Source: an uncultured Eubacteriales bacterium (GTDB taxonomy: Bacteria > Bacillota > Clostridia > Oscillospirales > Oscillospiraceae). From it: DNA of 49,304 bases. The notes below the pieces were generated by a model. It searched no databases. It worked only from the letters and a program-made list of their open reading frames with translations, and was not told where the DNA came from. Positions 1 to 8,036 of this stretch are shown here, piece after piece. The DNA is taken from the NCBI GenBank assembly GCA_958402445.1, contig CATXTO010000013.1:1-49304 (forward strand), given 5' to 3'. Numbering within the stretch: the stretch's first letter is position 1; each line of letters starts with the position of its first letter. A program made the translations under genes and the position numbers.

Positions 1-75
1 GCTGGGCTTCTGTTGGGGTAACGATGTTTGATAGGGGAACGGCGGGCGAGCGCAGTTCGCCCTTACAGGGGGGCG
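1..75. repeat. Partial copy of the dispersed composite/palindromic repeat
   Basis: Bases 1-16 match the 3' arm of the second hairpin of the composite repeat at 3679-3836 (GCTGGGCTTCTGTT). Bases 46-75 carry half of the dispersed palindrome: a GGGCGAG...TTCGCCC arm ending in TTACAGGG instead of the usual CTACAGGG. The copy is cut by the window edge. Nothing else is seen between here and the stop codon at 121; in particular there is no clear terminator for the permease gene. Confidence 0.7.
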
Positions 76-120
76 GAGTCAGTTCACATAGAAGCGACCT
101 TGAAAGCAACAGGCCCCGCG

Positions 121-3100
121 TCACTCCCGGTCGGAGAGGGCAGCCAGGGTACGGCGGCCCAGCAGGGTCAGGATGCCCGCGATTGCGCCTATGGACCAGC
201 AGAGCAGGAACGCGCCCATGAGCTGCCAGTGCAAGGGCGGAGCTGCGTTCCCCAGGCCCAGCCACAGGAAAAGACCCAGAGCGCAGCCGCCCGCGGATAA
301 CAGGAACTGCTCGGAGAAGAAGCTGCCCCAAATGCGGAATCTGGAGGCCCCTAAGCTGCGCATCACGGCCACCTCTCGCTTCCGCGAGGTGGAGAGCAGA
401 AAAGCAGCGGCCAGACCGATCAGGCCGGTCAACACATACAGGCATCGATACTGCACATCCAAATATTGAATCTGCCGGTTCAGAGAGCGAACGGTGCTGG
501 TAAAGTCCTTATCCTCCAACACCACAAAAATACGGTTCCGAGTCGCATGATGTGGAGTGGACATTTGCAGCTCCTCCAGCTTGTCCTTTACCTGAGATAA
601 CGATCTGGAGTCAGATAGGGTAAAGATGGCGCTGCTGAAACCAGATAGGGGTTGGAGCAGTTCAAAGTCGCTGCCCTTTGGCATAAGGTTTGGATAATAG
701 TAATCATACCGGTCCTCCGGTAAGGGGAGACAGTAAAGATCACCATCGCCTGCTTGGGGCTGGAACACGGCGGCAATTTGATAGGAGAACGTCTGCCCCT
801 CGTCGTTGGTCACGTCAATGGTGGAATCCCAGTCCAGCGACCACTCCTCCCAGAGGCGGTGAGAGACCAGGCAGTACGTACCCCAGGAATGCTGTATGAA
901 GCCGGACCAGGAAAAACTAAAAAGTTCGGATAGCTGGTCGGCCCAGGTGAGGGACTGTGCGTCCCGGGCCAGGAAGAACGCAGGCCCGGTGGTTCCATCC
1001 AGAAATTGAACTGGGACATTGCCGGCGTGACAGCCCTCTTCAGAGGAGCGGGGGAAAGTACCCCGGGGCACGGTGACGCCATCTGTACTGAAGTAGGAGC
1101 CCTGGGGCAAATAGACGGTGTTGGTGTATGCCTGGGATGTATAGCCGCCCACAATTAACAGGTCTGCCCAATAAAAGTAATCTGTGCCGGAGCAGATGAG
1201 CAGACGGATGATGTCGCCCAAAAAGAGACCGTTTTCCTGGAGTGTATCGGTGGACATCACACAGATGGAGGGGTCCCATCCACGCAGGCACCGCTCGTCA
1301 TAGCCCTCCAGCCAGGTGATTTGTGGCTCCTCGCTGTAATAGAAATCCGGGGAATGAGTCAGGGAGCTGGTCCTGATGATGCGCGGCGCGTTTTTGAACT
1401 GCTCGCTCAGAACGCGCTGGGCGAATAAATCCTCTGGAATCGGATCGGCGTCGATTTGGTGTACCTTGCCCTCTCGGTCCTGCCGGAGCCCCGCCAGCCG
1501 ATAACGCATGGTGCTGCTGGTTATATCCAGCGTGTCGAAGAGATCCGCGTCATACAGAATTTGCAGGGACTGAGGGTTGAGAGACAGATTATTGATAATT
1601 CGCCCTCGGTAGTCCATACAGCTGCCTCGGAGTGTGGTGTTATCGTAGAGCACGTCCAGTTTCTTTCGATAGACGTCCCCGGTGGTGGCGAGCTGGCCCA
1701 GGAATACGGCGACCACGGCGGAGAGCAGCAGGATGGAGGCGGTACGAAGCCCGCTGCGCCGGATAGAGAGCACGGCGTATTTTAGAGGGCTGCCAGGCAG
1801 ACGGGAGCTGTGGCCCAAATGCCGGGGCGCCCGTTCCCGGCACTTGCGGCGGGGCTTTTTCCGCGTGAGAACGGACCTTGTCATCAAGGCACAGCTCGCC
1901 AGCGCCGCGGCCAGAAGAACAACACACGCCAAAGCGAATATCCAGCCTTGAAGCGACGGTTCAAACGCGAGCTCCTTGGCGATGGAGAGGTTTGCGTTGG
2001 AGTATCGCAGGTCCGGGGCCTGGTATTTTGCCGCAAAATCGGCAATGAATTGTAGGACCACCTGGTGCAAAACCAGACTGATCACCCCGCCGCAGGCGGC
2101 AGCGGGCAAGACGATGCTCCCGGCGCCAGCGGTAAAATAGCGGTAAACATGGCCTTTCCCACTGCCCAGCGCGATCATGAGCTCCGCTGCTTCCCGCTGG
2201 CGGTAGACAAACAGATAGCCGAACAGGGCCAGAACCGCTGCAATCACCAGACAACAGAGGGCTAGGAACAGCTTTGCAATCCCCAATAGCTCCAGATAGG
2301 GCTTGGCGTGCAGGCTGTAGCTCTGGTCGTAAACCGTCAGCCGGAACCCCGGCGGGAGCAGGTCCTGGGCTGCCTGGTCGAACTGGTCCGCCATGCTGTT
2401 TTTCAGCTGGAACTGCCCCACGGTATAGCCGGTGGGGCAGGGGGCCGTGGGGTAATCCGGGCTGTCTGGGATAAACGCCCAATCCCAGTAGTCTATCGAG
2501 GAACTGAAGACGCCCACGAGCGTATAGCGTGCCTGCCCCCAGGCATCATTTCCAGGCAGACAGGCATCGTACAGATTCCCGGCCATGGCTCCATACAGCT
2601 GCAGGTCCACCGGGTCTCCGAGCTCCAACCCCATGGCTTGCACGATACCCTCCGACAACAGGCAGACCTTTGCTCCCTGCGCGTATTCCTCTGCGGTCGG
2701 CATGCGTCCTTGGGCCAACAGCAGATCCTGCTGCTGAAAGGGATAGAAGGAGGCCAGGTCCCTTGTCATCTGGACGCGAAGGCTGTTGTTTCGGTTGGCC
2801 ATGGCCACCGACCAGGGATATAAGGCGTTTTCCTCCACCGGGCCCTCCAGGGGCACGGCGGCAGGCAGTGTTTGCCGGCCCGTCTCCGTCTGATAGGCCA
2901 CAGGTTCCGGCATGAACCAGATGGAGAAGTTGATACCCTGCACATATCGCCCTGTAACCACATAGGTGGTGTCCTGTTCCAGGGTTTGCCCATCCAGCGT
3001 GCCGGGGCTGATGTAGATTAGCTTACCTGCATTATCCTGAAAAGAGCTGAGGTACTCCAGAATGACGCCTTGATATGCGCCTAGAGATTTTTCCCAAAAC

Positions 3101-3489
3101 AGGTTACCCACGATCAACACGGCTTGGTTTTTGTCGTAGAGGTATGGATCGGTCCGCTGAAAGCCCGGGACGATACCCAAGGCGGTGTGGCTGGGCTCCC
3201 AGCTCTGTACGCCGGGCAGAGCTGCCAGCGCGCGCTGATCCAGCCCCGGCAAAGCGGTTTCCAGATTATGATCGTAAACAGCGCTGTCTGGGTATTCCTG
3301 CCCCATATACTCCAGGACGCCGATGGTTCGGTAATAGTCATCACAGTCTGCCAGATAGCCAGCCACCGCGTCGTAAACGGAGCCGCCCAGGGCCAGCAGG
3401 GCTGTCAAAATGCTGATTAGGAAGAAAAACAGCAGGGCTTTGCCCGGACTGCGCCAAACGCCGCGCAGACCGTTTTTTATCGCAAGCAT
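121..3489 (-). CDS. Large FtsX-type ABC transporter permease
   Basis: A 1122-residue membrane protein with the layout of a MacB/FtsX-type permease. A first membrane segment lies near the N-terminus (ALLFFFLISILTALLAL), followed by a large extracytoplasmic domain. A central bundle of three segments (residues about 410-560) precedes a basic linker. A second copy of the arrangement follows: one segment, a second large extracellular domain, and three C-terminal segments with the FtsX signature REVAVMRSLGASR. Such permeases act with a separate ATPase on lipids, peptides or envelope proteins, or as mechanotransmitters. No ATPase partner is in the window; it may lie beyond the left edge, downstream on this strand. 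The ATG at 3489 is preferred over an upstream in-frame start because GAAAGGAG lies 8 bases before it. The substrate cannot be told from sequence. Confidence 0.88.
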   Translation of the reverse strand: MLAIKNGLRGVWRSPGKALLFFFLISILTALLALGGSVYDAVAGYLADCDDYYRTIGVLEYMGQEYPDSAVYDHNLETALPGLDQRALAALPGVQSWEPSHTALGIVPGFQRTDPYLYDKNQAVLIVGNLFWEKSLGAYQGVILEYLSSFQDNAGKLIYISPGTLDGQTLEQDTTYVVTGRYVQGINFSIWFMPEPVAYQTETGRQTLPAAVPLEGPVEENALYPWSVAMANRNNSLRVQMTRDLASFYPFQQQDLLLAQGRMPTAEEYAQGAKVCLLSEGIVQAMGLELGDPVDLQLYGAMAGNLYDACLPGNDAWGQARYTLVGVFSSSIDYWDWAFIPDSPDYPTAPCPTGYTVGQFQLKNSMADQFDQAAQDLLPPGFRLTVYDQSYSLHAKPYLELLGIAKLFLALCCLVIAAVLALFGYLFVYRQREAAELMIALGSGKGHVYRYFTAGAGSIVLPAAACGGVISLVLHQVVLQFIADFAAKYQAPDLRYSNANLSIAKELAFEPSLQGWIFALACVVLLAAALASCALMTRSVLTRKKPRRKCRERAPRHLGHSSRLPGSPLKYAVLSIRRSGLRTASILLLSAVVAVFLGQLATTGDVYRKKLDVLYDNTTLRGSCMDYRGRIINNLSLNPQSLQILYDADLFDTLDITSSTMRYRLAGLRQDREGKVHQIDADPIPEDLFAQRVLSEQFKNAPRIIRTSSLTHSPDFYYSEEPQITWLEGYDERCLRGWDPSICVMSTDTLQENGLFLGDIIRLLICSGTDYFYWADLLIVGGYTSQAYTNTVYLPQGSYFSTDGVTVPRGTFPRSSEEGCHAGNVPVQFLDGTTGPAFFLARDAQSLTWADQLSELFSFSWSGFIQHSWGTYCLVSHRLWEEWSLDWDSTIDVTNDEGQTFSYQIAAVFQPQAGDGDLYCLPLPEDRYDYYYPNLMPKGSDFELLQPLSGFSSAIFTLSDSRSLSQVKDKLEELQMSTPHHATRNRIFVVLEDKDFTSTVRSLNRQIQYLDVQYRCLYVLTGLIGLAAAFLLSTSRKREVAVMRSLGASRFRIWGSFFSEQFLLSAGGCALGLFLWLGLGNAAPPLHWQLMGAFLLCWSIGAIAGILTLLGRRTLAALSDRE

Positions 3490-3607
3490 CGCAATCTCTC
3501 CTTTCAACACATTCGTACCGTTTTCTTATATACTAGCAGGTGTATATCAATTTAGCAAGTGAAATAACCGATATTACAAGACATTTCGCAGGGTGGTCAT
3601 TCCAAAA

Positions 3608-3660
3608 TGTAGGGGCGGCCTGTGGCCGCCCGCGGGCGAGCGCAGCTCGCCCCTACAGGG
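3608..3660. repeat. Dispersed palindromic repeat, copy b
   Basis: TGTAGGGGCG begins the unit and CGCCCCTACA ends it, so the whole unit is one imperfect palindrome. Inside are two small hairpins, each framed by GGCG/CGCC: the first with word GCCTGTGGC, the second with word AGCGCAGCT. The 80 bases from 3608 recur almost unchanged at 3874, exactly 266 bases away, so the two copies arose by a recent local duplication or conversion. Confidence 0.9.
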
Positions 3661-3678
3661 TTTCTTCCGATGGAGCTA

Positions 3679-3836
3679 TGTAGGGGCGGCCTGCGGCTGC
3701 CCGCGGGTGTGCGAAGCACGCCTCGTCGCAGAGGACTGCGCGCCCGCAAAACCCCACCCGCACGGGTGGGGTTTCTTGTGCGCTTTGTCACTGCTCCTCT
3801 CCAAACAGAAGCCCACAGGCGCTGGGCTTCTGTTTG
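3679..3836 (+). repeat. Composite repeat with two long hairpins, copy A
   Basis: Starts with a palindrome arm at 3679, then a linker (3720-3750) that recurs in inverted orientation at 24371-24420. Next is hairpin 1 (3751-3772, nine pairs, ACCCCACCC/GGGTGGGGT) and a second conserved linker (CTGCTCCTCTCC near 3790). Hairpin 2 spans 3802-3836 (arms CAAACAGAAGCCC and GGGCTTCTGTTTG). The same order occurs in the copy at 24285-24420, and the second half at 37799-37832. The stems differ in sequence but keep pairing. No ORF is convincing here. Confidence 0.85.
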
Positions 3837-3873
3837 GGTTTTGTATTTTATGGTGCGGTCCAATTCTGGGGGG

Positions 3874-3975
3874 TGTAGGGGCGGCCTGTGGCCGCCCGCG
3901 GGCGAGCGCAGCTCGCCCCTACAGGGTTTCTTCCGATGGAGCTATGTAGGGGCGCCCGTGGTCGCCCTCAGGCGC
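3874..3975. repeat. Dispersed palindromic repeat, copies d and e
   Basis: 3874-3926 repeats the palindrome at 3608-3660. A decayed third arm follows at 3943-3975 (TAGGGGCGCCCGTGGTCGCC). Together with copies b and A this fills the whole 570-base gap between the permease gene and the rplA terminator. No gene is supported in that gap. Confidence 0.85.
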
Positions 3976-3991
3976 CTCGTGTATCTGGGTC

Positions 3992-4030
3992 AAAAAAACC
4001 CGGCCCTCGCTTTACAGCGGGGACCGGGTT
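3992..4030 (-). terminator. Rho-independent terminator after rplA
   Basis: On the minus strand AACCCGG...CCGGGTT forms a hairpin with inner pairs CCC/GGG and CGC/GCG, followed directly by seven T (seven A at 3992-3998 on the plus strand). It lies about 50 bases past the rplA stop and closes the ribosomal operon before any rplJ. Confidence 0.9.
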
Positions 4031-4079
4031 ATAAACGCGCAACACATCTTGCTGGGCAGGCGCGCGTTTGCAGATATCC

Positions 4080-4769
4080 TTAATATTTTGCGGTGCTGAC
4101 CTTCACGCCGGGGCCCATGGTGGAGGCGACGACGCAGGAGCGGATATACTGGCCCTTGGCGGCGGCGGGCTTGGCTTTGACTACTGCGCTGAGCAGAGTA
4201 TCCATGTTTTCCTGCAGCTTCTCAGGACCGAAGGAGACCTTTCCGATGGGGCAGTGAATGATGTTGGTCTTGTCCAACCGGTATTCCACCTTACCGGCCT
4301 TGATTTCCTTGACGGCGGCGGCCACATTGGGGGTCACAGTGCCGGCTTTGGGGGAGGGCATGAGGCCCTTGGGGCCCAAAAGCTTACCCAGCCGGCCCAC
4401 GATACCCATCATGTCCGGGGAGGCCACGACCACGTCGAAATCAAACCAGTTCTCCTTGGTGATACGCTCCACCAGCTCCATGCCGCCTACATAGTCGGCA
4501 CCGGCTTCTTTGGCCTCGTCCACCTTGGCGTCCTTGGCGAATACCAAGACCCGGCGGGTCTTGCCGGTACCGTTGGGCAGCACCACGGCGCCGCGGACCT
4601 GCTGGTCGGCGTGCCGGGAGTCCACGCCCAGCTTAATGTGGATTTCCACAGTCTCGTCAAATTTAGCCGGAGCAGTCTTTACAACCAGGCTCAGCGCGTC
4701 AGTGGGGTCGTACTGGACGGCGCGGTCGATCTGCTTGGCGCTGTCCTTATATTTTTTACCTCTAAACAA
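4080..4769 (-). CDS. rplA: 50S ribosomal protein L1
   Basis: L1 of the large ribosomal subunit: it binds the mobile L1 stalk of 23S rRNA, takes part in E-site tRNA release, and in many bacteria represses its own rplK-rplA mRNA. The reading frame gives MFRGKKYKDS at the N-terminus, the standard L1 start, and 229 residues, the usual length. The start is a TTG at 4769 with AAGGAGG eight bases upstream; the longer in-frame extension to 4814 has no ribosome binding site and no L1 similarity. It is the last gene of rpmG-secE-nusG-rplK-rplA. The expected next genes rplJ and rplL are absent; a terminator and repeats follow. Confidence 0.97.
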   Translation of the reverse strand: MFRGKKYKDSAKQIDRAVQYDPTDALSLVVKTAPAKFDETVEIHIKLGVDSRHADQQVRGAVVLPNGTGKTRRVLVFAKDAKVDEAKEAGADYVGGMELVERITKENWFDFDVVVASPDMMGIVGRLGKLLGPKGLMPSPKAGTVTPNVAAAVKEIKAGKVEYRLDKTNIIHCPIGKVSFGPEKLQENMDTLLSAVVKAKPAAAKGQYIRSCVVASTMGPGVKVSTAKY

Positions 4770-4859
4770 TGTAGTATCCTCCTTAAAAGTGGTGATGCGG
4801 AATAATCCTCCCACATTTTGAGGTCAGGCGGATTCGCTCGATGACCTCGGCAAGCAGAC

Positions 4860-5285
4860 TCAATCTGCCACAACGACGCCCATGGAACGGCAGGTGCCGG
4901 CCACCTGGCGCTCCGCAGCCTCCAGGCTGGCGGCGTTCAGGTCGGGCATCTTCTTCTCCGCGATCTCCCGAATCTGGGCCCGGGTAATGGTTCCAACCTT
5001 ATTCTTGTTGGGGATGCCGGAGCCCTTCTCCAACCCGATGGCCTTCATAATGAGCATGGGGGTGGGGGGAGTCTTGGTGACGAAGGTGAAGCTGCGGTCA
5101 GCGTAGACCGTGATGACCACGGGAATCTTAAAGCCTGCCTGGTCCTGGGTGCGGGCATTGAACTCCTTGATAAAGGCGGCGATGTTCACGCCGTGCTGGC
5201 CCAGGGCGGGACCCACAGGAGGAGAGGCGGTAGCCTTCGCTGCCGGGATCTGCAATTTTATAATACCAGTTACTTTTTGTGCCAT
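4860..5285 (-). CDS. rplK: 50S ribosomal protein L11
   Basis: L11 forms the base of the GTPase-associated stalk together with L10 and the 23S rRNA thiostrepton loop. The 141-residue length and N-terminus MAQKVTGIIKLQIPA are standard, as is the proline-rich GPALGQHGVNI segment. The ATG at 5285 follows AGGAGG by eight bases; an ATG three codons earlier is less well placed. The gene lies 90 bases before rplA and 99 bases after nusG. The nusG-rplK gap carries a hairpin that resembles an L1-binding site, which would let L1 control both genes. Confidence 0.97.
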   Translation of the reverse strand: MAQKVTGIIKLQIPAAKATASPPVGPALGQHGVNIAAFIKEFNARTQDQAGFKIPVVITVYADRSFTFVTKTPPTPMLIMKAIGLEKGSGIPNKNKVGTITRAQIREIAEKKMPDLNAASLEAAERQVAGTCRSMGVVVAD

Positions 5286-5332
5286 GATAAGCACCTCCTG
5301 AATAGATGTGGTTCATGCGCAAGCGCATTTTT

Positions 5333-5356
5333 GTCGGGGCGGTGAGCCCCTCCCAC
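5333..5356 (-). promoter_or_regulatory. Probable L1-binding leader hairpin before rplK
   Basis: On the minus strand GTGGGA-GGGGC-TCACC-GCCCC-GAC forms a five-pair stem with an adjoining asymmetric GTGGGA/GAC loop. It lies about 50 bases before the rplK start. The L1 site in 23S rRNA and known L1 mRNA leaders share a GTGGGA-type motif next to a short G/C stem. Role inferred from position and motif; a covariance-model search would settle it. Confidence 0.55.
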
Positions 5357-5384
5357 GTTCCGGCCGGTTTTCCGGCCCGGTGCG

Positions 5385-5912
5385 TTACTGGGAAACGACT
5401 TCCACCTGGTCAAGCTCCAGCTCAACCGGGGTTTCGCGGCCGAACATAGACACGACCACGCGAACTTTGTTTTTCTCCAGGTCCAGAGCCTCCACCACGC
5501 CGTTGAAAGAGGTGAGCGGACCGTCGTTGATGCGGATGGTGTCCCCTACCGCATAGTTGACCACGATTTCCCGCTTTTCCACCCCGAGCTGGGCGACCTC
5601 CTCCTCGGTGAGGGGGGTGGGTTTGGTACCGGAGCCCACAAACCCGGTGACGCCGCGGACATTCTTAATTACGTACCAGCTGTCGTCTGTCATGACCATT
5701 TTCACCAGGACGTAGCCTGGAAAGACCTTGCGGTCATAGGTCTTGCTGACGCCGGACTCCGTGACCTCCGTGACGGTTTCCATAGGGATGGAGACCGTGT
5801 GGATTTGATCCTGCAAACGCCGGGTCTCCACGGTCTTTTCAATGGTGGCCTTCACGGTATTCTCATATCCGGAGTAGGTGTGGACCACGTACCATTTTGC
5901 TGCTTCGGCCAT
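5385..5912 (-). CDS. nusG: Transcription termination/antitermination protein NusG
   Basis: NusG rides on RNA polymerase, affects pausing and termination, and links transcription to translation. The 175-residue protein opens with KWYVVHTYSGYENTVK, the typical NGN domain. It has the VFPGYVLVKMVMTDDSWYVIKN core and ends in a KOW domain (about residues 120-175, VGDTIRINDGPLTSFNGVVE). The ATG at 5912 is two bases past the secE stop, so the two genes are probably translationally coupled. Confidence 0.97.
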   Translation of the reverse strand: MAEAAKWYVVHTYSGYENTVKATIEKTVETRRLQDQIHTVSIPMETVTEVTESGVSKTYDRKVFPGYVLVKMVMTDDSWYVIKNVRGVTGFVGSGTKPTPLTEEEVAQLGVEKREIVVNYAVGDTIRINDGPLTSFNGVVEALDLEKNKVRVVVSMFGRETPVELELDQVEVVSQ

Positions 5913-5914
5913 GG

Positions 5915-6145
5915 TTACTGCCCTATGCTCAGCAGGGCCTGGATTCCGTATTTGGCCGAGATGTCAAAAATCCAGATGAAGACGCCGACGATGAGGACGC
6001 AAACCACCACCGTCAGGGAGTTTTTCAGGACCTGCGTCCAGGTGGGCCATACCACCTTTTTGAGCTCGCTCTTCAGCTCGCGGAAGAACTTGCAGATGCG
6101 ATGCCAGGTTCTTACGAACCAATTTTGTTTTTTGGTTTCAGCCAT
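5915..6145 (-). CDS. secE: Preprotein translocase subunit SecE
   Basis: Small essential subunit that clamps SecY in the Sec channel. About 76 residues: a short N-terminus, the amphipathic conserved segment FFRELKSELKKVVWPTWTQ, and one membrane helix (LTVVVCVLIVGVFIWIF). An ATG at 6145 is chosen over an in-frame GTG at 6154 because GGAAAGG lies nine bases before the ATG but almost touches the GTG. Lies between rpmG and nusG, the classic order. Confidence 0.95.
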   Translation of the reverse strand: MAETKKQNWFVRTWHRICKFFRELKSELKKVVWPTWTQVLKNSLTVVVCVLIVGVFIWIFDISAKYGIQALLSIGQ

Positions 6146-6166
6146 CGTTTTCACCCTTTCCGTGCG

Positions 6167-6316
6167 TCACTTGGTCTCGTTGTGGATGGTGTGTTTTCTG
6201 CAGAACCTGCAGTATTTTTTCATCTCGAGACGGTCAGGGTCATTCTTCTTGTTTTTCATGGTGTTGTAGTTTCTCTGCTTGCACTCGGAGCATCTCATGG
6301 TAACTTTGACGCGCAT
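6167..6316 (-). CDS. rpmG: 50S ribosomal protein L33, zinc-ribbon type
   Basis: A 49-residue ORF reading MRVKVTMRCSECKQRNY near the N-terminus and KKYCRFCRKHTIH near the end. The two CxxC pairs (CSEC, CRFC) are the zinc ribbon of the C+ form of L33. The ATG at 6316 has AAGGAGG eight bases upstream. First gene of the rpmG-secE-nusG-rplK-rplA unit, with a promoter about 140 bases before it. Confidence 0.95.
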   Translation of the reverse strand: MRVKVTMRCSECKQRNYNTMKNKKNDPDRLEMKKYCRFCRKHTIHNETK

Positions 6317-6449
6317 AACGGCACCTCCTTAAAATTTGCCTCCCTGTCGAACCCCGGCTAGAAAGATTTAGGGGACGGCGAAACTACTGGGCCGCCATCC
6401 GGGATGGAAAAGGGCGCACAAAAAGAAAGCCCTTTTCACAGGTATAACT

Positions 6450-6478
6450 ATTCTAGCACAACCAATCTTCCAGGTCAA
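6450..6478 (-). promoter_or_regulatory. Promoter of the rpmG-secE-nusG-rplK-rplA operon
   Basis: Minus strand: -35 TTGACC (6473-6478), 17-base spacer, -10 TAGAAT (6450-6455). The leader to rpmG is about 125 bases. It begins with a nine-pair hairpin (GAAAAGGGC/GCCCTTTTC, within 6404-6440), which may influence early elongation. No tRNA is present in the leader despite a GGTTCGA string near 6345. Confidence 0.85.
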
Positions 6479-6551
6479 TGATTTTTTTCTTTCTTTTTTG
6501 AGAAATTTCCGGTATAATGGGAAGGAACCATACAGAAATGAGGGAAAGATG

Positions 6552-7265
6552 ATGGGCAAGGAGAACTTGGCCGCGCTGCGGGCCTTGGCGGAGGAGGGGT
6601 ATGCGGCTTTTCACCAAAAGCTGGTGCCGGATACTTCGTATTCCATTTTGGGGGTGCGTCTGCCCCAGTTGCGGCGGCTTGCCAGGCAGGCGGCCAGAGA
6701 GGACTGGAAAGCGGCTCTGTCGGAGCCGCCTGTATACTACGAGGAAGTCCTGCTGGCAGGGCTGACCATCGCCTACGCCCGGGCGCCTCTGGAGGAAAAG
6801 CTGGAAGCAATTTGGGCGCTGCTGCCCCGTCTGGACAGCTGGGCGTTGACGGACTCCATCGCCCCAACCCTAAAGGTGCGGGAGGAGGAGCTGCCTCGGC
6901 TGTGGGATTTTGTCCGGACTTGCCTGGAGAATCCGGCCACCTATACCCGCCGGTTCGGCCTGATTCTGCTGTTGGATTATTTTCTGGTCCCCGCCTATCG
7001 GGACCGGGTGGCGGAGCTGGTACTGGAGCTGCGGGACGACCGGTACTATGTGCAGATGGCCGCCGCCTGGGTTACGGCGGAGCTGGCGGCTCAGGAGTTT
7101 GATTTGGCGGCGGCCATGCTGCGCAGCGGACGGCTGGATGACTTCACCCACAACAAGTCCATCCAGAAAATGCGGGAGTCCTATCGGATTTCCCCAGAGC
7201 AAAAAGCGTACTTGCGCACACTGAAACGGAAGGAGTCCAAGCATGAAAAGAATTATGGCAATTGA
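6552..7265 (+). CDS. DNA alkylation repair family (AlkD-like HEAT-repeat) protein
   Basis: A 237-residue all-helical protein resembling the AlkD/DNA-alkylation-repair family. AlkD folds into HEAT-like repeats and in some members excises bulky alkylated bases without base flipping. Supporting segments are YSILGVRLPQLRRLARQ near the N-terminus, WALTDSIAPTL in the middle, and DDRYYVQMAAAWVTAEL and HNKSIQKMRESYRIS near the end. The last pattern is typical of clostridial members of the family. Catalytic activity cannot be judged from the family match alone. Two adjacent ATG codons exist; 6552 is preferred since GAGGG lies seven bases before it. The 3' end overlaps ruvX by 23 bases, suggesting coupling. 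Confidence 0.85.
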   Translation: MGKENLAALRALAEEGYAAFHQKLVPDTSYSILGVRLPQLRRLARQAAREDWKAALSEPPVYYEEVLLAGLTIAYARAPLEEKLEAIWALLPRLDSWALTDSIAPTLKVREEELPRLWDFVRTCLENPATYTRRFGLILLLDYFLVPAYRDRVAELVLELRDDRYYVQMAAAWVTAELAAQEFDLAAAMLRSGRLDDFTHNKSIQKMRESYRISPEQKAYLRTLKRKESKHEKNYGN

Positions 7266-7659
7266 TTACGGGGATGCCCGCACAGGGATTGCCGTTTCGG
7301 ACCTGCTTTGCTCCCTTGTGGGGACGACCACCGTAATTGCCAGCCGTTTGCCGGAACAGACTATTCTGGAGATCCGCCGCCTGGCGGAGGAGAATGGGGT
7401 GGGGGAGCTGGTTTTGGGATTGCCGCGGAACATGGACGGTTCGGAAGGCCCCCGGGCGGAGCTGTGCCGGGCGTTTGCCGCCCGCCTGGAAGCGGAGACG
7501 GGGCTACCCGTGCGGCTCTGGGATGAACGGCGGACCACGGTGGAGGCCCACCAAATCCTGTCGGAGCACAATTATCATGGGAAAAGGAGAAAAAACACGG
7601 TGGACGCCGTGGCCGCCGCCCTGATCCTGGAGGGGTACCTGGCCTACCGCCGCCGGTGA
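7243..7659 (+). CDS. ruvX: RuvX/YqgF, putative Holliday junction resolvase and rRNA-processing nuclease
   Basis: A 138-residue RNase-H-fold protein. The family member in E. coli processes the 5' end of 16S rRNA; a Holliday-junction resolvase role has been proposed from the fold. The N-terminal strand MAIDYGDARTGIAVSD holds the first catalytic aspartate. VLGLPRNMDGSEGPRA is the central motif and LWDERRTTVEAHQIL plus a late DAVAAALILEGYL carry the remaining acidic residues. The gene begins inside the preceding gene and ends convergently with the TauE-like gene, overlapping it by 16 bases. Confidence 0.93.
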   Translation: MKRIMAIDYGDARTGIAVSDLLCSLVGTTTVIASRLPEQTILEIRRLAEENGVGELVLGLPRNMDGSEGPRAELCRAFAARLEAETGLPVRLWDERRTTVEAHQILSEHNYHGKRRKNTVDAVAAALILEGYLAYRRR

Positions 7660-8036
7660 CGGCCGAAGAGCTCCCAGAGTCCGGTGAGAATCAAGAGCCC
7701 GCCGAACAGCTTGCGCAGGAGTTCGGTATCCAGTCCCACCGCGGCCCAGGCGCACAGGCCGGCGGCCAGGGCGCCGGCAGCCATGGCCGGCAGGGCGATG
7801 GACCACTGAAGCCGCCCGTGTTTCCAGTGGAACAGGCAGGAGACCAGGGCGGCGGGCAGGAAGAACAGCAGGTTGATGCCCTGCGCCATCCTCTGCTCCA
7901 TGGATAATACCGCGGTGAGCCACAGGACCAAAAGGGAGCCGCCGCCGATGCCCAGCCCGGAGAGAAATCCCAGCAGGGTTCCCACGACAATGGCCGCGGG
8001 TACGGATTCTAGAAAAATGACTTGATCCCTCCCCAC
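7644..8036 (-). CDS. TauE/SafE family half-transporter, second half
   Basis: About 125-130 residues forming four membrane segments, with the family signature GLLSG-like LLGFLSGLGIGGGSLLVLW near the N-terminus. Full TauE/SafE exporters (sulfonate or sulfite efflux, or uptake of organic anions) carry this unit twice in about 250 residues; here the two halves are separate ORFs on the same strand. The start is uncertain. The only conventional codon is GTG at 8036, without a Shine-Dalgarno site. A strong GGAGG lies downstream of that GTG and sits nine bases before an ATT at 8018, whose reading would give IFLESVPAAIV as N-terminus. The gene overlaps the first half by 28 bases and ruvX by 16. Confidence 0.8.
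   Translation of the reverse strand: MGRDQVIFLESVPAAIVVGTLLGFLSGLGIGGGSLLVLWLTAVLSMEQRMAQGINLLFFLPAALVSCLFHWKHGRLQWSIALPAMAAGALAAGLCAWAAVGLDTELLRKLFGGLLILTGLWELFGRHRRR

Noticed and set aside
4068..4805. A 245-codon ORF opposite rplA
   Set aside because: Mirror of the L1 gene, whose protein is unmistakable.
6340..6365. A tRNA-like GGTTCGA string in the rpmG leader (a tRNA-Trp is often near secE)
   Set aside because: The five-base stems on either side do not pair and no acceptor or anticodon arm can be drawn on either strand.
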